Assembly: GCA_003818595.1 (NCBI GenBank)
Contig: RPQV01000040.1
Location: forward strand, 1 to 12,885
Direction of reading: 5' to 3'
Length of the DNA stretch: 12,885 nt
Source of the DNA: Calditrichota bacterium
GTDB taxonomy: Bacteria > Zhuqueibacterota > Zhuqueibacteria > Residuimicrobiales > Krinioviventaceae
Shown in pieces: positions 1 to 6,888 of the stretch (position 1 is the first letter of the stretch; the number at the start of each line of letters is the position of its first letter). A program made the translations under genes and the position numbers. The notes below the pieces were generated by a model. It saw only the letters and a list, made by a program, of their open reading frames with translations, did no database searches and was not told the origin of the DNA.

Positions 1-1004
1 GTACTCAAGGAGACCGTGTATTTTGTATTCGGCTGCAGCAGTTGTCCCAATTCAAAGTATATGGTATTGCCGGTCATTTTTGTCTGTCCTTGAACCGTCG
101 GGTAAATTTTCAATGCATTGGCATAACTCTTGGGATCAAGGCTTTCACTCATATTGATGGCAATATAGGCATCAAGAGGATTGTCATCGCTGTCAACGCC
201 AGGGCTGAAGGAAACGATTTCTGGTGCGGTCACATCTTGATTGCGAAAAAATTGAAAATTCAAATAGGTGATATTCAAAGGCGACTGCATTTTGCTGATC
301 CCTTTGCATCCAAGACCGGAACCGAGCCGCATGCTGTGGTAGGGCGGGGCGTATTCAGTCCCGAAAGAACTATAGTCTGCGTGAGCGTACAAGATGTCAT
401 CGATAAAATAATACATGTGACCTTGACCCCACTCGATTTTGACATGAAAGATATGATCTTTTTGCCATGGTACGGCGCCGTAATCAATTTCAAAGGCGTG
501 CGGATCATCTTCATATCCGCCCCAGTAGGCACCGACATTCAGGCGAAAGCGGCCGTGTTCCCATTTCCATGGATCGCCGGAGACATAGCCGAAAATGTGG
601 GCGATGGCTTTCCAGGGATTGTGCCATTGGCGTACACCATTGGAGTACTTTCCATACCACTCGTCATTGGGATCACGATCCCACATGGTGAAAAGAGTAT
701 AATGCATGTTCTCATCGCCATTTTCGTCGACGTTGGGAAATACGTCATTGTTTGCATATAATCCCTTGACATCAAACTCTATTCGACCATAGGAACAGGT
801 CTTGATGTCATATTGAATGTAATCATCCCGAGTTTTAGTTTTCCATCCATCGGCTGTCCACGTCCCACCGCGCACGGCTCCGACACTCTTTCCTCTGGAA
901 AACGTTTCATCCAGCTCAAGGATGTATTCCGCCGGTAATTGAGCCGCTGCTGAAAGAAGCAGGGCTACCAGCAGAAGGCGTTTCTTGATCATCTTGCTCG
1001 ACAT
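1..1004 (-). CDS. Secreted ConA-like beta-sandwich protein with SbsA-type Ig domain (partial, C-terminus cut by window edge)
   Basis: The frame is open from an ATG at 1004-1002 to the left edge (334 codons, no stop), so the C-terminus is missing. AGGAG lies about 6 bases upstream of the ATG. A second in-frame ATG is codon 5. Residues 1-21 form a signal peptide: basic KMIKKR, then a Leu/Ala core ending SAAA, so export is likely. Residues about 26-255 are rich in alternating aromatic and acidic strands (GRIEFDVKG, FHVKIEWGQGHMYYFIDD) and resemble a concanavalin-A/LamG or GH16-like jelly roll. I do not see the GH16 catalytic E-x-D-x-x-E, so carbohydrate binding is likelier than hydrolysis. From about residue 258, TAPEIVSFSPGVDSDDNPLD followed by an alternating strand pattern matches a Big_5/SbsA Ig-like domain. 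It is transcribed away from the glycan operon. The fold call is by pattern only. Confidence 0.8.
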   Translation of the reverse strand, partial: MSSKMIKKRLLLVALLLSAAAQLPAEYILELDETFSRGKSVGAVRGGTWTADGWKTKTRDDYIQYDIKTCSYGRIEFDVKGLYANNDVFPNVDENGDENMHYTLFTMWDRDPNDEWYGKYSNGVRQWHNPWKAIAHIFGYVSGDPWKWEHGRFRLNVGAYWGGYEDDPHAFEIDYGAVPWQKDHIFHVKIEWGQGHMYYFIDDILYAHADYSSFGTEYAPPYHSMRLGSGLGCKGISKMQSPLNITYLNFQFFRNQDVTAPEIVSFSPGVDSDDNPLDAYIAINMSESLDPKSYANALKIYPTVQGQTKMTGNTIYFELGQLLQPNTKYTVSLS

Positions 1005-1164
1005 GAGATTCTCCTGTTGCTTGTTGCTCAATATTATTGTTCATCTTGTTTTTGGCAATAACTCTGCCATTTTTCCAATGCGAAGGATTGTTTTTATGGA
1101 TATGATGTAACTACAATAAAATCAAAGTGACAATGATGCCGTTCTTCCCGGTTTATAATGCTTT

Positions 1165-1181
1165 GCAGGCTATTCGCCTGC
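1165..1181. other. Short GC-rich stem-loop
   Basis: GCAGGC (1165-1170) and GCCTGC (1176-1181) are perfect reverse complements around the loop TATTC. No T-run follows on either strand, so this is not a clear terminator. It could be an operator or a feature of a leader transcript, and it may be chance. Confidence 0.3.
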
Positions 1182-1243
1182 TTCCATTGCCCCCTTCATT
1201 CGACATGAGATGATTATTTTCTACATAAAGGCAACACTTTTTC

Positions 1244-1273
1244 CTCTTGAGCTCATGACAATGAACTCTTGAG
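1244..1273. repeat. Paired 8-bp direct repeat CTCTTGAG, 22 bp apart
   Basis: CTCTTGAG occurs at 1244-1251 and again at 1266-1273. The start-to-start distance is 22 bases, about two helical turns, so both copies would face the same side of the DNA. Each copy is itself partly palindromic (CTC..GAG). This is a plausible binding-site pair for a regulator of one of the divergent genes, but no known motif is recognised. Confidence 0.3.
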
Positions 1274-1372
1274 AATCCAAGTTGAAAAAGGCTCATCAAG
1301 TTCGGCGATTTTGTCGGCTGATCTGTCCTTTGTATGGTTGAGCTTATTTTTATTGGATATAGCGGAATTTCC

Positions 1373-1393
1373 TGATTAATGAAATATTAATCA
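1373..1393. promoter_or_regulatory. Perfect 8-bp inverted repeat, candidate operator
   Basis: TGATTAAT (1373-1380) and ATTAATCA (1386-1393) are exact reverse complements around the 5-base spacer GAAAT. The symmetry, short spacer and AT-rich arms suit a dimeric helix-turn-helix regulator better than an RNA hairpin. It lies about 130 bases upstream of the toroid-protein start. A TATAGC resembling a -10 box is just upstream at 1358-1363, so binding here could control that gene. The regulator is not in this window. Confidence 0.45.
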
Positions 1394-1523
1394 ACCCCTA
1401 CAGTGAATGAAGAGATTGAGGTTTTTACATCGTGTAACAGGCTCTTTCGCATGCGGATGAACCTTTGGCAGACTTTTTGAACAAGACAGCACTTAAAAAG
1501 TGTCTCAAAAAACAGAAAAGGTT

Positions 1524-3173
1524 ATGGGAAAGAATATCGTTTATCTATTGATTATGCTGTTGGTTGTCTCTCTTCAGGCACAATCACAATTTCCGCAATG
1601 GGCGACTGATCAACTGGAGTTACGCAGGGTGGTGGAGGAGTCTATTCGTGAGTCGCAGAAATGGCAACGCAGCGATGGTTCGATTTATCCCTACTTGAAT
1701 GTCTATAAATGGGATGATGAAGTTGAAATATTTTACAACTGGTTGTCCTATTATTGGCTGACCGGCGACGTCACGGTTTATCAGAGTGTGCGCAAAATCG
1801 CGCTTGCTTATATCGGACGTGCTGAAAAAGAGGGTCTTTTTGAACACGGTTATTATCGGGATGCCTTTTACGATACGGAACATACCCTCGAAGGAATGAT
1901 CATTCTGGCCGGTTTGGCGTGGGCCAATCCCAAAGACATTGAAATCGTGGCGGCCTTGGAAGACGTGGTGGAGCATGCCGCAAATATGGTGGCGGGTTAC
2001 GAACCATGGTTCGAGCCCAATACCTCGTTGATGCGCTCGATACGCCTGGGCACTCGCAAAGTGAACAAATATAGTACGACTGCGATGGATTGGACGTATA
2101 ATCTTCAATTCGTCAAAATGGCTCTTGCCGCTTATCATGCGACGGGTAAAGAAGAATATCTGACCTGGTCGAAAACCTATCTGGATGGCTGGATTCGTGT
2201 TTTTGAGCGCAATGAAAGCGAAAACTTTTATTATCTCGCGCCGTCCGAGGTCGATCCTTATACTGGGAGGATCGGATTCCTGAGCGGCGTTTGGTATCAA
2301 TCCGCTTTTGAGCCGGGTTGGGGTTGGCCTACAAAAGGCAATGAAGCCAACCGCGATATGCGCGGCGCTTTCCTGGATACTTACCGCTTGACCGGCGAAA
2401 GAAGGTTTCTCGAAGCAATCGTCAAACATGTGCAGACTCTATTCGATAACGGCACCTCGTCTCAACCCGCTAATTTTTTTGACGGCGTCAAATGGACTCC
2501 TGCCGATGAAAAAGTGACAGTCAATATGAGCGTTCAATCCGACCTGATGGATGATCTGGCGGATCCCAAGTTTGAATCATTTATGAAACGCTGGTATGAA
2601 TATCAACGATATCCGGATCCTGAATTTCACTTTTGGGCGTTTCGAAAATTTGGCGGTTTGGAAAAAATTGACAAGATTAATTTTCGTTCTTTGGATAATG
2701 CGCGCAAGCGGCTGGTTGAACTTAGGGAAATGAGCGCTCTGCCGGAAACTCCGGATGCATTCATCCGCATAGGTGGTTATTGGGGACTCACGTTGGTTCC
2801 TTTTGGCGGCATCGCGCCCTTGCGCGGGGAAATGCCGTGGATGGATGTTGTCTATTTCAAGGCGGATGGTTCCTTAGGCTTGCCCTATGGCGTTGCCGCT
2901 TTGGCTGAATCCAAGGACGATGAAAGTACGCAATTCCGGATATGTAATACCACCAATGTCCAGCAGACAATTTTCGTCCAAAATGGTTTCACGGCTGAAC
3001 CCATTTATCAAGTGCTGATCAACGGGGTGTTAAATAGAGTGATGGCGGGCGAACGGGCTCAGATCACGATCCCCCCACAGCAGACAATCCAGGTTCGCCT
3101 GGAAAGTATACAAAAGGATTTCCAACCTCCCCAACCGCCCACCTTGCTGCAAGTGTTCATTGATTATCATTAA
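1524..3173 (+). CDS. Exported alpha/alpha-toroid-like protein, putative glycoside hydrolase or polysaccharide lyase
   Basis: The protein is 549 residues from the ATG at 1524. The frame extends back to a GTG at 1500, but the ATG is preferred because it puts the signal peptide at the N-terminus (MGKNIVYLLIMLLVV, then SLQAQSQ). AAAGG lies very close to this ATG, so its ribosome site is weak. Residues about 30-400 are helical with a recurring hairpin signature, Y-x-x-TG then a charged stretch: YWLTGD (78), YHATGKEEYL (204), YRLTGERRFL (287). This is typical of six-hairpin (alpha/alpha) toroid enzymes. The region is rich in Trp and Tyr. Residues about 415-527 look like a C-terminal beta-sandwich ending TIQVRLE, as in several polysaccharide-degrading families. 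No family-specific catalytic set is recognised, so the substrate is unknown. The tail PPQPPTLLQVFIDYH resembles the start of an FN3 domain and then stops. Its place beside a glycan operon suggests it trims or modifies a surface polysaccharide. Confidence 0.8.
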   Translation: MGKNIVYLLIMLLVVSLQAQSQFPQWATDQLELRRVVEESIRESQKWQRSDGSIYPYLNVYKWDDEVEIFYNWLSYYWLTGDVTVYQSVRKIALAYIGRAEKEGLFEHGYYRDAFYDTEHTLEGMIILAGLAWANPKDIEIVAALEDVVEHAANMVAGYEPWFEPNTSLMRSIRLGTRKVNKYSTTAMDWTYNLQFVKMALAAYHATGKEEYLTWSKTYLDGWIRVFERNESENFYYLAPSEVDPYTGRIGFLSGVWYQSAFEPGWGWPTKGNEANRDMRGAFLDTYRLTGERRFLEAIVKHVQTLFDNGTSSQPANFFDGVKWTPADEKVTVNMSVQSDLMDDLADPKFESFMKRWYEYQRYPDPEFHFWAFRKFGGLEKIDKINFRSLDNARKRLVELREMSALPETPDAFIRIGGYWGLTLVPFGGIAPLRGEMPWMDVVYFKADGSLGLPYGVAALAESKDDESTQFRICNTTNVQQTIFVQNGFTAEPIYQVLINGVLNRVMAGERAQITIPPQQTIQVRLESIQKDFQPPQPPTLLQVFIDYH

Positions 3174-3236
3174 AAGCGTCAAGCAATTTTCCGATGGAAC
3201 ACCGGATCGGGCATAGAGATTGCAGGAAAATCGATG

Positions 3237-3272
3237 GGAAATGATGCCGATTTGAGAATCGGCATCATTTCC
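3237..3272. terminator. Perfect 16-bp stem-loop after the toroid gene
   Basis: The arms 3237-3252 and 3257-3272 are exact reverse complements (GGAAATGATGCCGATT on the left) around the tetraloop TGAG. It lies 63 bases after the stop at 3173 and before the operon starting at 3362, in the right place to end the upstream unit. No T-run follows directly, so intrinsic termination is not certain. It could also protect the 3' end of the mRNA. Confidence 0.55.
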
Positions 3273-3291
3273 ACCCGCAAATCGTGCGGGT
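3273..3291 (+). terminator. Second stem-loop, 7 bp, adjacent to the first
   Basis: ACCCGCA (3273-3279) pairs exactly with TGCGGGT (3285-3291) around AATCG. TGTT follows, a poor T-tract. It starts at the base after the first hairpin, so the two form a tandem structure. It may be the actual terminator or a leader element of the downstream operon. Confidence 0.4.
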
Positions 3292-3361
3292 TGTTAGAAT
3301 CTGAAACAAATGATTCTCATGTTTGCACATCGGTTTTCACCAGTTTGTCTGAGTGTTGAAT

Positions 3362-3901
3362 ATGCCTACTCCAATTGGTCATCTTTTTGCGGGCGCTGTT
3401 GTGTATCAAGCATCCGCAAAGACCAAGGTGATGTTTTTACTGTTCGTTTGCTTTTTTTCCCTCCTGCCGGATATTGATTTTTTATTCGGATTTCCCAGCG
3501 GCGATCCCAATCGCTATCATCATCTATTCACGCACAGCTTTATCTTTGTCGCTCTGGCCGGATTTACCGGTGGATTCATCTATTTTATGGTATCCGGCGA
3601 AAAGTGGTTCTATTCTTCCGCGATTTTCGTTTCTGCTGGTATAAGTCATGTGCTTTTAGATTGTCTGGCTTTGGATCAGCGGCTTCCATACGGATGTCCT
3701 CTGCTGTGGCCGATTTCGAACAGTTTTATAATATCACCGATCACTATATTTTCAGACGTAAAACGAATCTCGGATTCCAGGCAGTTTTTCCCGAGTCTGC
3801 TTAATCTTCACAATCTCAAGACCGTTCTACTCGAAATAACGATATTAACCCCATTATTGGCGGCATTTGTCTGGCGGAATAAAAATGCGCAACGAAATTG
3901 A
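3362..3901 (+). CDS. DUF457/YdjM-family inner-membrane protein, putative metal-dependent hydrolase
   Basis: The protein is 179 residues from the ATG at 3362. Three codons upstream a GTG (3353) is in frame, but the family usually begins right before TPIGH, and MPTPIGHLF fits the ATG. Motifs in order are H7, PDID (36-39), HHLFTHS (53-59) and H96-x3-D100. This His/Asp pattern is seen in the YdjM/DUF457 family, annotated as membrane-bound metal-dependent hydrolases. Hydrophobic segments lie at about 23-35, 60-77, 86-102 and 154-170. The biochemical substrate of this family is not well established. It opens the operon, and its last 17 bases overlap the next glycosyltransferase, so the two are probably translationally coupled. 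A link to polyprenyl-lipid or glycolipid metabolism is inferred from context only. Confidence 0.85.
   Translation: MPTPIGHLFAGAVVYQASAKTKVMFLLFVCFFSLLPDIDFLFGFPSGDPNRYHHLFTHSFIFVALAGFTGGFIYFMVSGEKWFYSSAIFVSAGISHVLLDCLALDQRLPYGCPLLWPISNSFIISPITIFSDVKRISDSRQFFPSLLNLHNLKTVLLEITILTPLLAAFVWRNKNAQRN
3873..3878 (+). promoter_or_regulatory. Ribosome binding site that sets the first GT2 start
   Basis: GGCGGA lies 6 bases before the ATG at 3885. This favours that ATG over the in-frame TTG at 3867, which would precede the site. It is inside the 3' end of the DUF457 gene. Confidence 0.6.
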
Positions 3902-4847
3902 TCAAATTGCACCTTATCTTTCGGTGATTGTCCCTTTTTACAATGAAGTCGAGAGCATCGAAAAACTCTGGCAGACGCTTTTCGTCTCGTTGGAAAAGTT
4001 GGAAAAGCCTTACGAGGTCATATTCGTCGATGACGGCAGCCGCGACGGTACGCGCGACATTATGCGAAACCTGGCGAATGAGTACAAACAGCTGCGAATC
4101 ATCCTGTTTCGCGCCAACTTTGGACAGTCTGCCGCAATGGCAGCCGGTTTTGAGGCGGCACGGGGTGAAATAGTCGTTGCCATGGATGGAGATTTGCAAA
4201 ATGACCCCGATGACGTGGGCAGAATCGTGGCAAAACTTGAAGAAGGTTACGATGTCGTCAGCGGATGGCGTAAAGATCGACAGGACAAAGTCATCTCCCG
4301 CAAAATTCCTTCAAAAATCGCCAATTATATTATCTGTTCGTTGACGGATGTCAAGCTCCATGACACCGGATGTTCGCTCAAAGCATTCCGCGGTGAACTG
4401 CTGCATCGTATCGCGCTTTATGGCGAATTTCATCGGTTTATTCCAGCTCTGCTGCGCATGGAAGGAGCGCGAATCACTGAAATGCCGGTGAAACATCATG
4501 CCCGGTTGTTTGGGGTTTCCAAATACAACATTAGTAGAACCTTTCGCGTGATCATGGATTTAACCACTATTCGAATGCTGATGAAACATCTTCACAATCC
4601 GCTCTCGTTTTTTGCTCTGTTTTCGGTGCTGACGGGAGTATGCGGATGGATCACCGCATTCATCGGCGCACAGCAGCTTTTCAGTGGCTCACCTCATGTG
4701 GACACGCTCAATATTTCAATCATCATGACGATGCTGCTGTGGTCTGCTTCTTTTATGTTTATCGCTCTTGGTTTGGTGGGCAAACTGATTGTCAGCAGCG
4801 GCGAAAGGCGATCCTTCAGCCTTGATTATGAAAAGTATGGTCATTAA
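3885..4847 (+). CDS. GT2 glycosyltransferase, ArnC/GtrB/DPM1-like (polyprenyl-phosphate sugar synthase)
   Basis: The protein is 320 residues, usual for this family. It probably transfers a sugar from a nucleotide donor to undecaprenyl phosphate at the cytoplasmic face of the inner membrane. GT-A motifs in order: SVIVPFYNE (13-21), VIFVDDGSRDGT (45-56, nucleotide-binding Asp49/Asp50), FGQSAAMAAGFEAARG (79-94), the metal-binding DxD as DGDLQNDPDD (101-110), HDTGCSLKAFRG (159-170) and ARLFGVSKY (206-214), the conserved R-x-x-G-x-SKY region. Two C-terminal membrane segments are at about 241-261 and 277-302. All catalytic landmarks of the ArnC/GtrB/DPM1 group are present, so it should be active. 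The sugar is not predictable. It overlaps the DUF457 gene by 17 bases and is followed after 2 bases by a related but degenerate GT2. Confidence 0.92.
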   Translation: MRNEIDQIAPYLSVIVPFYNEVESIEKLWQTLFVSLEKLEKPYEVIFVDDGSRDGTRDIMRNLANEYKQLRIILFRANFGQSAAMAAGFEAARGEIVVAMDGDLQNDPDDVGRIVAKLEEGYDVVSGWRKDRQDKVISRKIPSKIANYIICSLTDVKLHDTGCSLKAFRGELLHRIALYGEFHRFIPALLRMEGARITEMPVKHHARLFGVSKYNISRTFRVIMDLTTIRMLMKHLHNPLSFFALFSVLTGVCGWITAFIGAQQLFSGSPHVDTLNISIIMTMLLWSASFMFIALGLVGKLIVSSGERRSFSLDYEKYGH

Positions 4848-4849
4848 CA

Positions 4850-5842
4850 ATGGAAACAATTATGGGATTAGCCAATTCACAAATTATGCTCGACGAGCTT
4901 CATGAGAAGGTTGTTCACGGTCTGGTGTCCGTCATTATTACCATAAAAGATCAAAAGGATTATCTTCAACAACTCGATGATGATTTACACGCCGGCCTGC
5001 GCGAGATCGACGACCCTTTTGAAGTTATTTATGTGGATGACGGCAGCACCGATGGCAGCTGGTTGACTCTGCAGCAGCTCGCCCGCAAATCGGAAAATAG
5101 GAGGGTCATTAAGTTACGAACGGCATTTGGTGAATCCTCCGCCCTGCAGGCAGCCATGGAAATCGCACGCGGCCAACGAATCATCTACTGCACCTCGCGC
5201 GTACGCGCCAACAGTCGTGATTTTGGCCGATTGTTGAAACAATTGGCGAATGCCGATGTTGTCGTCGGCCTGCGCCATCCTCGCCGGGATTCCGGGTTCA
5301 ATCAATGGATTTCCAAAGCATTCAATGCCATCACCAATCACGCCACAAAGCTGCATCTTCACGATGTCAACAGCGGCGTCTTTGCGGTTCGTCGCCAAGT
5401 CCTGGAAAATGTGCCATTCTACGGCGCGTTAAATTCCTTTCTGCCCGTGCTCGCTCATCGTCAAGGGTTTCGCATTGTCGAAGAACCCATTGAACAGCTG
5501 CGCGGGCATTTCGACACGTCCCTGCACCCTAAAGATTATGTCCGCCGCTTTTTGGACTTGATCAGCGTCATATTTCTCAGCAAATACTCGAAAAAGCCGC
5601 TCCATTTCCTCGGTTTCGGCGGGATGGTGTTCGCTCTCATCGGCGCTTTCATCGATATTTATTTGTTCTTCTATCGATTATTCGGATTTGGCGGCATTGC
5701 GGGGCGACCGATGTTGTTGCTGGGTACGGTACTGCTGGTTATTGGTCTGCAGATGATCGCCATCGGCTTGTTGGGAGAGATGATCATTTTCACCCACGCC
5801 AGGCAAATTCATGAATATAATATTGAAGAAATTATCAATTGA
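4850..5842 (+). CDS. GT2-like protein lacking the DxD motif, probable pseudo-glycosyltransferase
   Basis: The protein is 330 residues from the ATG at 4850. Another ATG at 4862 is also plausible, with GGA about 7 bases before it. It keeps the architecture of the preceding GT2: VIYVDDGSTDGS (59-70), FGESSALQAAMEIARG (93-108), HDVNSGVFAVRR (171-182) and two C-terminal membrane segments (about 252-277 and 288-315). Where the neighbour has DGDLQ, this protein has TSRVR (115-119), so both DxD acidic residues are replaced, one by Thr and one by Arg. The opening motif is SVIITIKDQ instead of SVIVPFYNE, and the R-x-x-G-x-SKY region reads RGHFDTSLH. The frame is intact with no stop, so the gene is maintained. 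GT2 enzymes of this class normally need DxD for metal and sugar-nucleotide binding, so I infer catalytic loss or a changed mechanism. It may be a partner or regulator of the adjacent enzyme. Confidence 0.85.
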   Translation: METIMGLANSQIMLDELHEKVVHGLVSVIITIKDQKDYLQQLDDDLHAGLREIDDPFEVIYVDDGSTDGSWLTLQQLARKSENRRVIKLRTAFGESSALQAAMEIARGQRIIYCTSRVRANSRDFGRLLKQLANADVVVGLRHPRRDSGFNQWISKAFNAITNHATKLHLHDVNSGVFAVRRQVLENVPFYGALNSFLPVLAHRQGFRIVEEPIEQLRGHFDTSLHPKDYVRRFLDLISVIFLSKYSKKPLHFLGFGGMVFALIGAFIDIYLFFYRLFGFGGIAGRPMLLLGTVLLVIGLQMIAIGLLGEMIIFTHARQIHEYNIEEIIN

Positions 5843-5917
5843 CGAGTCTATTCACTCACTCATATCGTAACTGAAATTCGAAATCGAACTGAACTCATTT
5901 CGACTTGGATAAAGCAC

Positions 5918-5922
5918 AAAGG
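5918..5922 (+). promoter_or_regulatory. Ribosome binding site choosing a TTG start
   Basis: AAAGG lies 6 bases before the TTG at 5929. An in-frame TTG at 5905 has no such site. The protein from 5929 begins MKLIIQIPCYNEE, the usual N-terminus of this GT2 family, so 5929 is chosen. Confidence 0.65.
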
Positions 5923-5928
5923 TATCAT

Positions 5929-6888
5929 TTGAAGCTGATAATACAAATTCCCTGTTACAATGAAGAAGATATTCTGCCGCAAACATTGGCTGATTTACCC
6001 CGGCAATTGCCCGGAATCGATACGATCGAATTTCTGATTATCGACGACGGCAGTACGGATAAAACAGTCAATGTTGCGCGCCAAAGCGGCGTCCATCATA
6101 TTGTCAGCATGACCAAGAATAAGGGATTGGCCAAAGGGTTCATGTCCGGATTGGATGCATGTCTGAGATTGGGCGCTGATGTCATTGTCAATACTGATGC
6201 TGATAATCAATATTGCGGTGAGGACATTGCCAAGCTGGTGGCGCCCATTGTCAACGGCAGGGCGGAAATGGTCGTCGGCGATCGACAGACAAATGCCATC
6301 GAGCATTTCTCCTGGTTCAAGAAACGATTGCAGAACTTGGGAAGTTGGGTGGTACGCCAGGTGTCCGACACAGAAATTCCGGATGCGACCAGCGGTTTTC
6401 GTGCGCTCTCTCGCGAGGCGGCGATGCGCATGAATGTCGTCTCCGATTTCACTTATACCCTGGAAACGATCATCCAGGCGGGGAAAAAGAATCTCGCGAT
6501 CACCCATGTCCCCATTCGCACCAACGGCAAACTTCGGGAATCGCGGTTGTTTCGCGGGAACTGGAGCTATATCAAGCGATCGGTTGCCACCATCGCCCGC
6601 ATCTATACGATGTATGAGCCGTTGAAAATGTTCTCTTATATCGGTGGATTTTTCTTCTTGGCCGGTGTGCTGATCGGTCTGCGATTTGTATTCTATTTCT
6701 TCATGCGCGGCGGCGCGGGGCATATTCAATCTCTCATTTTGGCAGCCGTGTTGTTGATTTTGGGGGTGCAGATTTTCGTTTTGGGACTGGTGGCGGATAT
6801 CATCGGCTCGAACCGAAGGCTCATCGAGGATGCTCTTTTCCGTCTCAAAAAAATGGAACTGCAAGGCGATCGGAAAAAGAGCGAATGA
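5929..6888 (+). CDS. GT2 glycosyltransferase with two C-terminal membrane helices (polyprenyl-phosphate type)
   Basis: The protein is 319 residues from a TTG start. Motifs: IIQIPCYNEEDILPQTL (4-20), FLIIDDGSTDKT (35-46, Asp39/Asp40), NKGLAKGFMSGLDACLRLGA (64-83), the DxD as NTDADNQY (88-95, Asp90/Asp92), VVGDRQ (115-120) and PDATSGFRALSREAA (151-165). Membrane segments are at about 234-258 and 266-291. It belongs to a widespread bacterial GT2 group that starts IIQIPC-NEE and is usually found in exopolysaccharide or lipid-linked glycan clusters. All catalytic landmarks are present. It is distinct in sequence from the two upstream GT2 proteins, so it probably uses another sugar or acceptor. An 86-base gap precedes it, the longest inside the operon, with no terminator seen. 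Its TGA overlaps the next ATG as ATGA. Confidence 0.92.
   Translation: MKLIIQIPCYNEEDILPQTLADLPRQLPGIDTIEFLIIDDGSTDKTVNVARQSGVHHIVSMTKNKGLAKGFMSGLDACLRLGADVIVNTDADNQYCGEDIAKLVAPIVNGRAEMVVGDRQTNAIEHFSWFKKRLQNLGSWVVRQVSDTEIPDATSGFRALSREAAMRMNVVSDFTYTLETIIQAGKKNLAITHVPIRTNGKLRESRLFRGNWSYIKRSVATIARIYTMYEPLKMFSYIGGFFFLAGVLIGLRFVFYFFMRGGAGHIQSLILAAVLLILGVQIFVLGLVADIIGSNRRLIEDALFRLKKMELQGDRKKSE

Larger units (their letters stand above)
1005..1523. other. Divergent intergenic region, non-coding
   Basis: About 520 bases separate the minus-strand secreted-protein gene from the plus-strand toroid gene. I find no convincing reading frame on either strand and no RNA gene. It is visibly AT-rich. It holds a short hairpin (1165-1181), two copies of CTCTTGAG (1244-1251 and 1266-1273), a perfect inverted repeat (1373-1393) and a small TTACA/TGTAA dyad (1425-1437). 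It should hold promoters for both flanking genes, but no pair of -35 and -10 boxes with good spacing stands out. A lone TATAAT is at 1154-1159. Confidence 0.7.

Noticed and set aside
42..761. A 239-codon plus-strand open frame at the left edge
   Set aside because: It lies antisense to the minus-strand secreted-protein gene, which has a signal peptide, a ribosome site and recognisable domains. The plus-strand protein resembles nothing.
1154..1159. Perfect TATAAT as a -10 box
   Set aside because: No -35 element at 16-18 bases upstream, and it is about 360 bases from the nearest plus-strand start. It is mentioned only as part of the intergenic region.
1500..1523. GTG at 1500 as start of the toroid gene
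   Set aside because: No ribosome site, and it would put a charged extension before the signal peptide. The ATG at 1524 fits better.
1620..2429. A 269-codon minus-strand open frame
   Set aside because: It is antisense to the toroid-protein gene, and its translation has no domain-like pattern.
3174..3358. The toroid-gene frame stays open for about 61 codons after its TAA, suggesting readthrough or a broken gene
   Set aside because: The stretch includes the two perfect stem-loops and does not look like a protein domain. An open run of this length is not rare by chance.
5905..5928. TTG at 5905 as start of the third GT2
   Set aside because: The AAAGG site lies after it and 6 bases before the TTG at 5929, which also matches the usual family N-terminus.
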